Shown one piece after another: positions 41,622 to 52,901 of a stretch of DNA of 54,423 nt (positions are counted from its first letter, which is position 1; each line of letters opens with the position of its first letter). Made by a program: the position numbers and the translations under genes. The notes beneath the pieces were generated by a model. The model did not search any database. It worked only from the letters and a program-made list of their open reading frames with translations, and had not been told where the DNA came from. This DNA comes from Modestobacter excelsi (lineage in GTDB: Bacteria; Actinomycetota; Actinomycetes; Mycobacteriales; Geodermatophilaceae): the NCBI RefSeq assembly GCF_005930495.1, contig NZ_SJEX01000026.1:1-54423 (forward strand). The letters are read 5' to 3'.

Positions 41622-42530
41622 GTGCTCGAGATCGACGGCCTCTACAAGGCCTACGGCGACAACCAGGTGCTGGAGGGCGTGAGCTTCACCGTCGCCCCCG
41701 GGCAGATGTTCGGCTTCTGCGGGTCCAACGGTGCCGGCAAGACCACGACCATGCGGATCGCCATGGGCCTGGCCCGGGCCGACGCCGGCGAGGTCCGCTG
41801 GCTCGGCCGCTCCGTCGACGAGGCGGTCCGCCGGCGGATCGGCTACATGCCCGAGGAGCGCGGGCTGTACCCGAAGATGAAGGTCGGCGAGCAGCTCACC
41901 TACTTCGCCCGGTTGCACGGCCTCGACGCCGCACCGGCCGCCCGCGCCGCCGAGACCTGGGCCGAGCGCCTCGGGCTCGGCGGTCGCCGCGGCGACCGGG
42001 TCGAGAAGCTGTCGCTGGGCAACCAGCAGCGGGTGCAGCTCGCCGCCGCGCTGGTCAGCGAGCCTGACGTGCTGATCCTCGACGAGCCGTTCTCCGGCCT
42101 GGACCCGGTCGGCGTCGACTCGCTCGCCGAGGCCCTGCTCGAGCAGTGCCGGCGCGGCGTCCCGGTCGTCTTCTCCAGCCACCAGCTGGACCTCGTCGAG
42201 CGGCTGTGCGACGCGGTCGGCATCCTGGCCCGCGGCAAGATCGTGGCCAGCGGCACGGTCGAGGAGCTGCGGTCCGGAGCGGCCGGCCGGCAGCTGCGGG
42301 TGGTCGCACCGGACGCGCCACCCGGGTGGGCGGCCGCGGTACCGGGGGTGCGGGTCGTCTCCGAGCAGCGCGCGGACGTCGTCCTCGAGCTGGGTCCCGG
42401 CACCGACGACCAGCAGGTGCTGGCGGCGGCGCTGGCCACCGGGCGGGTCACCCACTTCGCCTGGCGCGAGCCCACCCTGGTCGAGCTGTTCCGCGGTGCG
42501 GTCACCGACACCCGGGCGGTGGCGGCATGA
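41622..42530 (+). CDS. ABC transporter ATP-binding protein (NatA-like)
   Basis: 302 residues. Walker A CGSNGAGKTTTMRI (Ser for the usual Pro before N), signature LSLGNQQRVQLAAAL, Walker B LILDEPFSGLDPVG and switch His in SSHQLDLVERLCD, followed by the DUF4162-like C-terminal domain (about residues 220-300). The signature LSLGNQQ is the NatA-type variant. GTG 41622 has GGAGGAG just upstream; a GTG at 41592 is less likely. Coupled by ATGA overlap to the permease; together they resemble the Na+ or drug extruding NatAB system. Confidence 0.9.
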   Translation: MLEIDGLYKAYGDNQVLEGVSFTVAPGQMFGFCGSNGAGKTTTMRIAMGLARADAGEVRWLGRSVDEAVRRRIGYMPEERGLYPKMKVGEQLTYFARLHGLDAAPAARAAETWAERLGLGGRRGDRVEKLSLGNQQRVQLAAALVSEPDVLILDEPFSGLDPVGVDSLAEALLEQCRRGVPVVFSSHQLDLVERLCDAVGILARGKIVASGTVEELRSGAAGRQLRVVAPDAPPGWAAAVPGVRVVSEQRADVVLELGPGTDDQQVLAAALATGRVTHFAWREPTLVELFRGAVTDTRAVAA

Positions 42531-43717
42531 CCAGCACCGAGATCCGGCCGCACACGCCGGCCCAGCTGGTCCGCCTGGTCGCCGGCCGGGAGATCTCCAC
42601 CCGGATCCGGGACAAGGGGTTCCTGATCGGCTCCGGCGTCCTGATCGTGCTGATCCTGGGGATGCTCGTCTTCCAGGTGGCGGTCAACAGCGGCGGCAAC
42701 GCCACTGAGCTCGGGGTGGTCGGGGGCAGCGCGGCCGTCACCGACGCCCTGCAGGCGCAGGGGAAGGCGCTCGACACCGACGTCTCGGTCGTCGACTACG
42801 ACGACGAGGCCGCCGCGCGCCGCGCGGTCGAGGACGGCGACGTCGACGCCGCGCTGCTCAGCCCGTCGGCCGCCCAGCCCGAGCTGCTCGTGGAGAAGAG
42901 CGGCGGCACCGCCGAGACCGTCGTCCAGGGCGCGGTGCAGGGCATGGCGGTCACCCAGCAGCTGGCCGACGCCGGCGTGCAGCTGCAGAGCCCGCCGCAG
43001 GTGGACCTCGTCGCGCTCGACCCGGACGCCGACGCCGACACCGAGGCCGCGATCGTGGCCCTGGTCGGCGTGGTCGTGCTCTACAGCCTGCTCATCCTGT
43101 TCGGCCAGTTCGTCGCCCAGGGCGTGGTCGAGGAGAAGTCCTCCCGGGTGGTCGAGCTGCTGCTGGCCACCATGCGGCCCTGGCAGCTGCTCGCCGGGAA
43201 GGTCCTGGGGCTCGGGCTGCTCGGGCTGGCCCAGATGCTGGTGATCGCGGTCATCGGGGTCGCCGGGGCGCTCGCCTTCGACGTCGTCGAGCTGCCCGGC
43301 CGGCTCATCGGCACCGTCGTCACGGTGATCGCGTGGTTCGTGCTCGGCTACGCCTTCTACGCCTCGGTGTTCGCCGCCGCGGCGTCGCTGGTGAGCCGGC
43401 AGGAGGACCTGGCCAGCGTGATCACCCCGGCGTCGCTGCTGCTCGTCGTCGGCTTCGTGATCTCCATCCAGGCCGCCCAGGACCCGACCGGCACGCTCTC
43501 CACGGTCACCTCGTTCATCCCGGGGCTCTCGCCGCTGGTGATGCCGGTGCGGCAGGCCGCCGGGGCAGCGGCGTGGTGGGAGGTCGTGGTCGCCGTCGTC
43601 CTGATGCTGGTCACGATCGCCGTCATCGTCCGGGTGGGCGGCCGGATCTACTCCGGCGCGCTGCTGCGCACCGGCGGCAAGGTCAAGCTCCGCGACGCCA
43701 TGCGCGCCGAACGCTAG
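42527..43717 (+). CDS. ABC transporter permease (NatB-like, ABC-2 type)
   Basis: 396 residues. N-terminal block REISTRIRDKGFLIGSGVLI, helix 1, then an extracytoplasmic domain of about 130 residues (residues 50-185), then five or six helices. VAQGVVEEKSSRVVELLLAT is the NatB hallmark next to the second helix. Channel for the ATPase upstream; export of sodium ions or a drug is the usual assignment, not provable here. A family B hairpin repeat follows the TAG. Confidence 0.9.
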   Translation: MTSTEIRPHTPAQLVRLVAGREISTRIRDKGFLIGSGVLIVLILGMLVFQVAVNSGGNATELGVVGGSAAVTDALQAQGKALDTDVSVVDYDDEAAARRAVEDGDVDAALLSPSAAQPELLVEKSGGTAETVVQGAVQGMAVTQQLADAGVQLQSPPQVDLVALDPDADADTEAAIVALVGVVVLYSLLILFGQFVAQGVVEEKSSRVVELLLATMRPWQLLAGKVLGLGLLGLAQMLVIAVIGVAGALAFDVVELPGRLIGTVVTVIAWFVLGYAFYASVFAAAASLVSRQEDLASVITPASLLLVVGFVISIQAAQDPTGTLSTVTSFIPGLSPLVMPVRQAAGAAAWWEVVVAVVLMLVTIAVIVRVGGRIYSGALLRTGGKVKLRDAMRAER

Positions 43718-43719
43718 GA

Positions 43720-43776
43720 GGACCCCGGTGCCCCCACGACGCGCCCCGCACGCCGCGGGTCCCTGCACCCGCGCCG
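43720..43776 (+). repeat. GGACC-type hairpin repeat (family B), degenerate
   Basis: Right after the TAG: GGACCCCGGTGCCCCCACGA, then CCGCGGGTCCCTGCACCCGC; the same order of blocks as at 38090-38146 but more diverged. Confidence 0.5.
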
Positions 43777-43786
43777 TTCCATCACC

Positions 43787-44710
43787 TCACTGACGCTGGG
43801 AGAGGGCGCCGAGCGGGCCGCGGTACGGATTCGCCGGCGGACCGCTCACGCCCGCGCGGACGGTGAACAGCCGGCCGGCGTCGGGCTGGGCGGCGCGGGC
43901 GTCGTCGTCCAGCCCGTGCACCGAGGTGCTGATCACCAGCAGGTCGCCGGCGAACGCGCAGCTGGTCGTGTTCTCCACACCCGGGACGTCGACCACCGCG
44001 AGCAGCTCGCCGCCGGGGGAGTACCGGCGCACCTGACCGCCGCCCCACAGCGCCGTCCAGAGGCAGCCCTCGTCGTCCACGGTCAGCCCGTCGGCCACGC
44101 CGTCCGGGTCGTCGCTGAAGTCCAGCAGCACCCGGCGCGGGCCGAACGTCCCGGCGGTCAGGTCGTAGTCGCATGCCCACACCGCCTTCGCGCCGGAGTC
44201 CGACAGGTAGACCGTCGCGTCGTCCGGGGACCAGCCCAGCCCGTTGGACACGGTGAGCCCGTCGAGGACCGTGCGCACCGTCCCGTCGAGGTCCAGCCGG
44301 TACAGCGTCCCGGCGCCGGGGCGCTCGTCGAAGGCCATGGTGCCGCCGAAGAAGCGGCCGGCCCGGTCGCAGGCGCCGTCGTTCATCCGGGTGCCGCCCG
44401 CCTCCTCCGACAGGCCCTCCCCGGTCAGCTCGATCAGCACGGACGCCTCGCCCTCGGCGGTCAGCCGGCTGATCCCGGCACCGGCGCCCAGCAGCCAGCC
44501 GCCGGCCGCCGCCGGGACGACGAAGCCCACCGTGTCGCCGCCCCGGTGCTCGGCCACGTCGACGACGTCGTCGCCCTGCACCCGGCCGCGCCGGACCTTG
44601 CCCCCGGTGATGTCCACCCAGACCAGCTCCTGCGCGGCGTCGTCCCAGACCGGGCCCTCCCCGTGCTCGGCCGGTGCGGCGCTGGCAGGGGACGCGTCGA
44701 GTCGGATCAC
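43787..44710 (-). CDS. SMP-30/gluconolactonase/LRE family protein
   Basis: 307 residues, six-bladed propeller with a divalent metal site. Ligand residues lie in EGPVWD (Glu, about residue 18), RMNDGACDRAGRFFGGTM (Asn, Asp, about 108) and LTVSNGLGWSPD (Asn, about 153) and VADGLTVDDEG (Asp). Family members hydrolyse sugar lactones such as gluconolactone or cyclic esters. GTG 44710 has GGGGAGG upstream. It is divergent from ppc; the 68-bp gap contains GTGAC/GTCAC inverted repeats (44739-44756). Confidence 0.9.
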   Translation of the reverse strand: MIRLDASPASAAPAEHGEGPVWDDAAQELVWVDITGGKVRRGRVQGDDVVDVAEHRGGDTVGFVVPAAAGGWLLGAGAGISRLTAEGEASVLIELTGEGLSEEAGGTRMNDGACDRAGRFFGGTMAFDERPGAGTLYRLDLDGTVRTVLDGLTVSNGLGWSPDDATVYLSDSGAKAVWACDYDLTAGTFGPRRVLLDFSDDPDGVADGLTVDDEGCLWTALWGGGQVRRYSPGGELLAVVDVPGVENTTSCAFAGDLLVISTSVHGLDDDARAAQPDAGRLFTVRAGVSGPPANPYRGPLGALSQRQ

Positions 44711-44766
44711 GCCGACATCCTCCCCGGTGGACGGACCCGTGACACGAGCCCGTCACACGGACCCCG

Positions 44767-44772
44767 GATACT
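44767..44772 (+). promoter_or_regulatory. -10 element of ppc (leaderless type)
   Basis: GATACT ends six bases before GTG 44779, so the message would begin at the start codon. No good -35 at 16-18 bp. Confidence 0.35.
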
Positions 44773-44778
44773 GCGCCG

Positions 44779-47550
<2,772 letters not shown>

Positions 47551-47553
47551 GGG

Positions 47554-47595
47554 ACGCTTGTGCTCTGCTCACCATGGTGAGCAGAGCACAAGCGT
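47554..47595. terminator. Perfect 42-bp palindrome, bidirectional terminator
   Basis: 21-base arm ACGCTTGTGCTCTGCTCACC plus A, followed at once by its exact complement. It starts three bases after the ppc stop and ends 12 bases before the stop of the convergent aminotransferase gene. No flanking T-runs. Confidence 0.7.
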
Positions 47596-47607
47596 GCAGG
47601 GGTGCTC

Positions 47608-48741
47608 CTACGGGCGGGCGGCCTCGATGGCCTCGGCCAGCCGGCGCACGCCCTCGTCGACGTCCCCGGGCTGCACCGCGGAGTAGGCGAGCCGGAAGGA
47701 GTTGTGCCCGCCCTCCAGCAGGAAGTCCGTGCCCGGGACGATCGCCACGCCGCGGGCAGCCGCCTCGGCGGTGATCCGGGCGACGTCGTGGCCCTCGCCC
47801 TCGGGCAGCGACACCCAGAGGAAGTAGCCACCCTCGGGACGGCGGAAGGTGGCCTGCGGCAGGTGCGCCCGCAGCGCGTCGTCCAGCAGCCCGACCCGCT
47901 CGGCCAGCGCCGACCTCACCCGCTCCAGCGCCGCCGGGAAGCGGTCGCCCTGCAGGTAGGCGTACACCGTGCCCTGGGCGACCATGTTCGGTGCGATGTA
48001 GGTGTTGGTGGCCCGTACCTGGATCTTCTTGATCAGCGCCGGCGGCCCGACCAGGTAGCCCACCCGGATGCCGGGGCAGACGGTCTTGGAGAACGACGAG
48101 GCGTAGACGACGTGCTCGCTCGCGGCGCCGCCGTCCAGCTCCAGCATCCGGGGGAGCGGCTCACCGCTGAACCGGATGTCGACGTACGGGTCGTCCTCGA
48201 ACAGCACGAGGTCGTACTGCCGGGCGAGCTCCAGCAGCCGCTCGCGCTTGGCGAGCGAGAGCGTGTAGCCGGCCGGGTTCTGGAAGTTGGGGATGACGTG
48301 CGCCAGCGCGGGCCGCAGGCCGCCCTCGAGCAGGCCGGCCACCTCCTCGACGGCGATCCCGTCCTCCTCCAGCGTCACCAGGTGCACGTCGGCCCTGCGG
48401 TTGCGCAGCCCGAGGAGGGTGCGGTCGTAGGTCGGGCGCTCGGTGAGGACGGCGGCACCGGGGGTCGCCAGCTCGTCGAAGAGGAACGCGTCGGCCTGCA
48501 TCGAGCCGTTGGTGACCAGGACGTGCTCGACGGGGACGCCGTGCTTCTCGGCGATCCACCTCCGCAGCGGCACGTAGCCGACCGCCGTCCCGTACCCGGT
48601 CATCCCCGCCGGGTCGCTGTCGAACGCCGCGACGGCGGCCTGCTTGAGGCCCTCGACGTCGACGATGTCGGTCGACGGGGCGCCGCGCGCGAAGGAGATC
48701 ATCGGGGTGGCCGGTGAGGTCTGTACCGGGGTGCTGCTCAC
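47608..48741 (-). CDS. PLP-dependent aminotransferase (MocR-type domain without DNA-binding part)
   Basis: 377 residues, fold type I class I/II aminotransferase close to LysN/2-aminoadipate and ARO8-like enzymes. NPAGYTLSLAKRERLLELA and DLVLFEDDPYVDIRF (PLP Asp and Tyr), PLP Lys in YASSFSKTVCPGIRVGYLV (about residue 224), Arg for the substrate carboxylate in HNSFRLAYS. N-terminus ISFARGAPSTDIVDVEGL is typical. No winged-helix domain, so an enzyme rather than a MocR regulator. Amino acid specificity unknown. GTG 48741. Confidence 0.9.
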   Translation of the reverse strand: MSSTPVQTSPATPMISFARGAPSTDIVDVEGLKQAAVAAFDSDPAGMTGYGTAVGYVPLRRWIAEKHGVPVEHVLVTNGSMQADAFLFDELATPGAAVLTERPTYDRTLLGLRNRRADVHLVTLEEDGIAVEEVAGLLEGGLRPALAHVIPNFQNPAGYTLSLAKRERLLELARQYDLVLFEDDPYVDIRFSGEPLPRMLELDGGAASEHVVYASSFSKTVCPGIRVGYLVGPPALIKKIQVRATNTYIAPNMVAQGTVYAYLQGDRFPAALERVRSALAERVGLLDDALRAHLPQATFRRPEGGYFLWVSLPEGEGHDVARITAEAAARGVAIVPGTDFLLEGGHNSFRLAYSAVQPGDVDEGVRRLAEAIEAARP

Positions 48742-48785
48742 ACCGCCGAGTCTGCCGTACCGCGGCGAGGACGGCCCGGGGGTCC

Positions 48786-50171
48786 TCAGCCCTCCGCGGC
48801 GGCCGCGGCGGAGCGGACGGCGGCCAGCAGCGACTCCCGGTCGTGCAGGGTCGTCCGGGCGCGACCGTGCGCGGCGCCGAGGGCGATCTCGGCGGCGTCG
48901 ATGGCCCGCCAGTCGGCGAGCAGCACCGGCCGCCCGCCCCGGGCCACCAGGGTGTCGACCCAGTCCTCGTCCCCCCGGGGCACGAGGACGCCGGATGCGG
49001 CGTCGGCCAGCAACGAGCCGACCGTCTCCCGGGCGTCGTGCTTGTTGGTGCCCACCACCCCGGTGGGTCCGCGCTTGATCCAGCCGGCCACGTACTCGCC
49101 GGTGCTGGGCACGCCGTCGCGGAGCACCCGGCCCGCCTGGTGCGGCACCGTGCCGGCGTCCAGCGGCAGCCCGGGGAGGGGGTGCCCCCGGTAGCCGACC
49201 GAGCGCACCACCAGGTCGGCGGGCAGCGTGTACGTCTCCCCGGTGCCGACCGCCCGGCCGTCCTCGTCGACCGTCGTCCGCTCCACCTCCACACCGGTGA
49301 CCCGGTCGGTGCCCAGCAGCCGCACCGGTCGGGCGTGGAACTGCAGGTGCACGGTGGTCCACCCGTCCACCGGCAGGTTCTCGGTGAACCCCTGGAGCGC
49401 GGCGAGGTTACGGGCCACGTGCCGGTCCGCGGCGGCCAGGGCCTCGTTCCCCGGGTCGTCCAGGTCGCGGGGGGAGACCAGCACCGTCGCCCGGGCCAGG
49501 TGGCCCAGCTCGCGCAGCTCCTGGGTGGTGAAGGTGGCCTGCGCCGGTCCGCGCCGGCCGAGCACCGTGACCCGCTCCACCGGCGCGGCGGCCAGTGTGT
49601 CCAGCACGTGCTGCGGCATCTCGGTGGGGTCCAGCTCGGCGGGGGAGCGGGCCAGCACCCGGGCGACGTCGAGCGCGACGTTGCCGACCCCGACGACGAC
49701 GACGTCGCGGGCCCGCAGCACGGCCTCCTCGACCCGCGCCCGGTCGGCGTCGGGGTGACCGCAGTACCAGGCGACGACGTCGGTGGCGGCCAGGCTGCCG
49801 GGCAGCTCCTCGCCGGGGACACCGAGCCGCCGGTCACCGGCCGCGCCGTAGGTGTAGACGACGGCGTCGACGTGCCGGCGCAGCTCGTCCAGCGACAGGT
49901 CGGTGCCGATCTCCACGTTGCCGACGAACCGGACCCGCTCGTGGTCCAGCGTGTGGTGCAGCGTCTCGCGCAGCGCCCGCATCTTGACGTGGTCAGGGGC
50001 GATCCCGTGCCGGACCAGCCCGAACGGCGTCGGCAGCCGGTCGACCAGGTCCACGGCCACCGGGACGTCGTCCTGGCCGGCGAGGGCCTCGGCGGCGTAG
50101 ATGCCCGCTGGCCCGGCCCCCACGACGGCCACCCGCAGCGGGCGCCATCCAGTACGTGCGGGTTCGGCCAC
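48786..50171 (-). CDS. fprA: Ferredoxin/adrenodoxin-type NADP+ reductase
   Basis: 461 residues. FAD motif VAVVGAGPAGIYAAEALAGQ near the N-terminus, TPFGLVRHGIAPDHVKMR (adrenodoxin reductase signature), NADP motif VVVGVGNVALDVARVLAR (about residue 150), and the C-terminal WIKRGPTGVVGTNKHDARET block. It passes electrons from NADPH to ferredoxins, for example for P450 enzymes. Mycobacterial FprA is the closest known relative in layout. GTG 50171 puts the FAD motif at residue 15; earlier in-frame starts would add an unconserved tail. Confidence 0.93.
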   Translation of the reverse strand: MAEPARTGWRPLRVAVVGAGPAGIYAAEALAGQDDVPVAVDLVDRLPTPFGLVRHGIAPDHVKMRALRETLHHTLDHERVRFVGNVEIGTDLSLDELRRHVDAVVYTYGAAGDRRLGVPGEELPGSLAATDVVAWYCGHPDADRARVEEAVLRARDVVVVGVGNVALDVARVLARSPAELDPTEMPQHVLDTLAAAPVERVTVLGRRGPAQATFTTQELRELGHLARATVLVSPRDLDDPGNEALAAADRHVARNLAALQGFTENLPVDGWTTVHLQFHARPVRLLGTDRVTGVEVERTTVDEDGRAVGTGETYTLPADLVVRSVGYRGHPLPGLPLDAGTVPHQAGRVLRDGVPSTGEYVAGWIKRGPTGVVGTNKHDARETVGSLLADAASGVLVPRGDEDWVDTLVARGGRPVLLADWRAIDAAEIALGAAHGRARTTLHDRESLLAAVRSAAAAAEG

Positions 50172-50253
50172 GCCCGCATCGTCGTCCCCAGGGCGGGTAG
50201 GCGCCAGGGTGAGCCGTGCCTGCTCGGCCGACCCGTTCTGTGAGGAGACCCTG

Positions 50254-50562
50254 TTGTCCATCCTGATCGTCGCCACCATCTCGCCCAAGCCCGGCCGCGC
50301 CGACGCGGTCCGGGAGGCGTTCACCGCCGCCATCCCGAAGGTGCACGAGGAGCCCGGGTGCGAGCTGTACGCCCTGCACGAGGACGGCTACGGCTTCGTG
50401 GTGATCGAGCGGTGGGCCACCCAGGAGGACGTGAAGGCCCACGGCGCCGGCGAGACCTTCAACCAGTTCTCCAAGAGCGTCAAGGAGGACCTCACCGAGC
50501 CGATCGGCATCCGGCTGCTCAGCGCGGTCCCGGCCGGCGACCAGGCCAAGGGCGCCGTGTGA
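50254..50562 (+). CDS. Antibiotic biosynthesis monooxygenase (ABM) domain protein, quinol monooxygenase-like
   Basis: 102-residue ferredoxin-like fold of the ABM/YgiN type. SILIVATISPKPGRADAVRE forms the first strand and helix, PGCELYALHEDGYGFVVIER and WATQEDVKAH the second half. Members oxidise quinols or have unknown small-molecule roles. The start is TTG 50254: GAGGAG at 50242-50247 lies six bases upstream and there is no ATG or GTG nearby in frame. Divergent from the ferredoxin reductase and convergent with the Nei-type gene. Confidence 0.85.
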   Translation: MSILIVATISPKPGRADAVREAFTAAIPKVHEEPGCELYALHEDGYGFVVIERWATQEDVKAHGAGETFNQFSKSVKEDLTEPIGIRLLSAVPAGDQAKGAV

Positions 50563-50565
50563 GCG

Positions 50566-50609
50566 AGCGGAGTCCCAGCGCATCACCAGCCGAGCGCTGG
50601 GACTCCGCT
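50566..50609. terminator. Strong hairpin between convergent genes (family C)
   Basis: AGCGGAGTCCCAGCGC (50566-50581) pairs perfectly with 50594-50609 over a 12-nt loop. The right arm includes the stop of the Nei-type gene. Loop and right arm resemble 24341-24365. Confidence 0.75.
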
Positions 50610-51417
50610 AGACCGCTTGGCAGGTGGGGCACCAGAAGAGGTTGCGGCCGACCATGACCTCGGTGCGCACCTCGGTGCCGCAGATCCGGCAGGGCAGCCC
50701 GGCGCGCCGGTAGACGTAGTGCGCGTCCTCCCGCAGCGCCGGCCCGCGCCGGCGTTCCCGGTCGACGCGTTCGGTGGTGACGATCCTGCCCGCCTTGACG
50801 CCGGCCTTCATCAGGACCACCAGGTCGGCCCACATCCGGGTCCACGCCTCGGCGTCGACGTCCCGGCCCGGCCGGAAGGGGCTCATCCGCTGCCGGAAGA
50901 GGACCTCGGCGCGGTAGACGTTCCCCACCCCGGCGAGCACGGTCTGGTCCATCAGCAGCGCGCCGATGACCACCCGGCTGCGGGAGATGCGGGCGAACGC
51001 CTTCGCCGGGTCCGACCGCCGGCGCAGCGGGTCCGGGCCCAGCCGGTCGAGGATGAACTGCACCTCACCCTCGGTGATCAGGTCGCAGGCGGTGGCGCCG
51101 CGCAGGTCGGTCCACACGCCTTCGCCGTCCTCACCCGGTCCCTCCCAGCGCATCCGCAGCGCGCCCCGGGGCACCGGCGGCAGCCCGGTGCCGGAGGTGA
51201 ACGTCCCGTACAGCCCCAGGTGCACGTGCACCACGTCCGGGCCGAAGCTGGCGAACAGGTGCTTGCCGTAGGAGGTCACGTCGTCGAGCACCCGGCCGTC
51301 GAGCAGCTCGGCCTGGCCGGCGAAACGGCCCTGCGGGCTGGTCACGTGCACCTCACGGCCGGCGAACGCGGCCTGCTGCTCACGGGCGAGCCGGAACAGG
51401 GTGTGGCCCTCAGGCAC
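50608..51417 (-). CDS. Endonuclease VIII/Fpg family DNA glycosylase (Nei2-like)
   Basis: 269 residues. The N-terminus MPEGHTLFRLA, in which Pro2 is the Schiff-base nucleophile and Glu3 the acid, marks the Nei group (Fpg has MPELPEVE). The helix-two-turns-helix part is LLMDQTVLAGVGNVYRAEVL with Lys/Asn for DNA, and the C-terminal zinc finger is CRICGT...WCPTC (about residues 245-265). It excises oxidised bases from DNA and cuts the strand by beta,delta elimination. GTG 51417. Lies next to a photolyase gene on the same strand: a small repair pair. Confidence 0.92.
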   Translation of the reverse strand: MPEGHTLFRLAREQQAAFAGREVHVTSPQGRFAGQAELLDGRVLDDVTSYGKHLFASFGPDVVHVHLGLYGTFTSGTGLPPVPRGALRMRWEGPGEDGEGVWTDLRGATACDLITEGEVQFILDRLGPDPLRRRSDPAKAFARISRSRVVIGALLMDQTVLAGVGNVYRAEVLFRQRMSPFRPGRDVDAEAWTRMWADLVVLMKAGVKAGRIVTTERVDRERRRGPALREDAHYVYRRAGLPCRICGTEVRTEVMVGRNLFWCPTCQAV

Positions 51418-51492
51418 GGGCGCCTCGGTGCGTCATGACACCAGCGTGACCTGCACGGACGCGGTCCGCCACGACGGGGGACGTGATCCTCA

Positions 51493-52860
51493 TCAGGTCG
51501 CGCGGACCCGGTTGTAGCGGTCCAGGCTGACCTCGCGCTCGTGGGCGTGGTCGACGATCCGCTCCGGGTAGCCGGCCGGCAGACCGCCAGGCGCCGTCCA
51601 CGGCTCGTGCACGTGCGCCGGGTCCACGTCGCGCAGCTCGGGCACCCAGCGCTTGACGTAGGTGCCGTCGGGGTCGAACTTCTTGCCCTGGGTGATCGGG
51701 TTGAAGACCCGGTAGTAGGGCGAGGCGTCGGTGCCGGTGCCGGCGACCCACTGCCAGCCGTGCTGGTTGCTGGCCAGGTCGCCGTCGACCAGGTGCTGCA
51801 TGAAGTAGCGGGCGCCCAGCGTCCACTCCTGGTGCAGGTCCTTGACCAGGAACGACGCGACGATCATCCGCACCCGGTTGTGCACGTAGGCCTCGCCGAG
51901 CATCTGCCGCATGCCGGCGTCGACGATCGGGAAGCCGGTGCGGCCGGTCTCCCAGGCGTGCACCAGCGCCTCGGCGCCCGGGCCGGAGTCGTACCCCATG
52001 CGCTGCAGCTCGGGCTTGAGGTACGCCCGGGCCGAGTCGGGCCGGTGCCACAGCACGTCGGCGTAGAAGTCCCGCCAGGCGAGCTCGTCGGTGTAGCGGC
52101 GGACCGACGCCTGCCCCTCCTCGGCCGCCAGGTCGGCCAGCAGCGTGCGGGGGTGGATGCAGCCGTACTTCAGGTAGGCCGACAGCCGGCTGGTGCCGTT
52201 GGTCCCCGGCAGGTTGCGGCCCTCGTCGTACCCGAGGAGCCGTTCGTCGCGGAACCGGTGCCAGGAGTCCAGCGCGGCGGACTCGCCGGCCGGCGGCAGC
52301 TCGACGCCGTCCAGGTCCGGCGGCTCGGGCGCCGGGTCCGAGCGCACCCCGGTCTGCCACGGGACGCTGCCGGGCCGGGCGGCCGGGGCGTGCGAGCCGT
52401 GCTCACGCCAGGCGCGGGAGAAGGGCGTGAAGACCTGGAACGGGGTGCCGTCGCGCTTGGTGAGCCGGCCGGGCGCGACCGCGTAGGGCGAGCCGGTCCG
52501 GACGAGGGGGACGTCGCCCAGCGCCCGCTCCACCGCCTGGTCGCGCCGGCGCCCGTAGGGGCCGGCGTCGGCGGTGACGTGCACGCTGACCGCGCCCAGC
52601 TCGGCCACCAGCGCCGGGACGACGTCGGCCGGGTCCCCGGTCCGCCGGACCAGCGCCCCACCGGTGTCCGTGTCGAGCTCGGCGAGGCAGTCGAGCAGGA
52701 AACGGCGGCGCGGGTCCCCCGAGGGGCCGTAGAGCCGGTCGTCGAAGACGAACAGCGGGACGACGGTGCCGTCGGGGCTGGCCGCGTCGACCGCGGCCAA
52801 CAGGGCCGGGTGGTCACCGAGGCGCAGGTCGCGGCGGAACCAGAGCAGCGCAGTGGGCAC
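51493..52860 (-). CDS. phr: Deoxyribodipyrimidine photolyase
   Basis: 455 residues, class I CPD photolyase/cryptochrome fold. N-terminal photolyase domain TALLWFRRDLRLGDHPALL, FAD-binding domain with GTSRLSAYLKYGCIHPRTLL, ELAWRDFYADVLWHRPDSAR, MLGEAYVHNRVRMIVASFLV and DLASNQHGWQWVAGTGTDAS. The residues GWQW, DA and NxxQ-type segments fit a light-driven dimer repair enzyme rather than a cryptochrome. Start GTG 52860 with a leaderless-type -10 just upstream. Downstream Nei-type gene 75 bp away in the same direction. Confidence 0.95.
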   Translation of the reverse strand: MPTALLWFRRDLRLGDHPALLAAVDAASPDGTVVPLFVFDDRLYGPSGDPRRRFLLDCLAELDTDTGGALVRRTGDPADVVPALVAELGAVSVHVTADAGPYGRRRDQAVERALGDVPLVRTGSPYAVAPGRLTKRDGTPFQVFTPFSRAWREHGSHAPAARPGSVPWQTGVRSDPAPEPPDLDGVELPPAGESAALDSWHRFRDERLLGYDEGRNLPGTNGTSRLSAYLKYGCIHPRTLLADLAAEEGQASVRRYTDELAWRDFYADVLWHRPDSARAYLKPELQRMGYDSGPGAEALVHAWETGRTGFPIVDAGMRQMLGEAYVHNRVRMIVASFLVKDLHQEWTLGARYFMQHLVDGDLASNQHGWQWVAGTGTDASPYYRVFNPITQGKKFDPDGTYVKRWVPELRDVDPAHVHEPWTAPGGLPAGYPERIVDHAHEREVSLDRYNRVRAT

Positions 52861-52866
52861 CGGTAG

Positions 52867-52872
52867 AGCCTA
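52867..52872 (-). promoter_or_regulatory. -10 element of phr (leaderless type)
   Basis: Minus-strand TAGGCT ends six bases before GTG 52860. No good -35 match at 16-18 bp. The lack of any ribosome binding site supports a leaderless start. Confidence 0.4.
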
Positions 52873-52901
52873 AGAAGGTCGTGCCCAACCCGCTCGGTGG
52901 A

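Noticed and set aside
44739-44756. GTGAC/GTCAC inverted repeat between the SMP-30 gene and ppc as operator
   Set aside because: Arms of only five bases in GC-rich DNA; not convincing enough for a separate feature.
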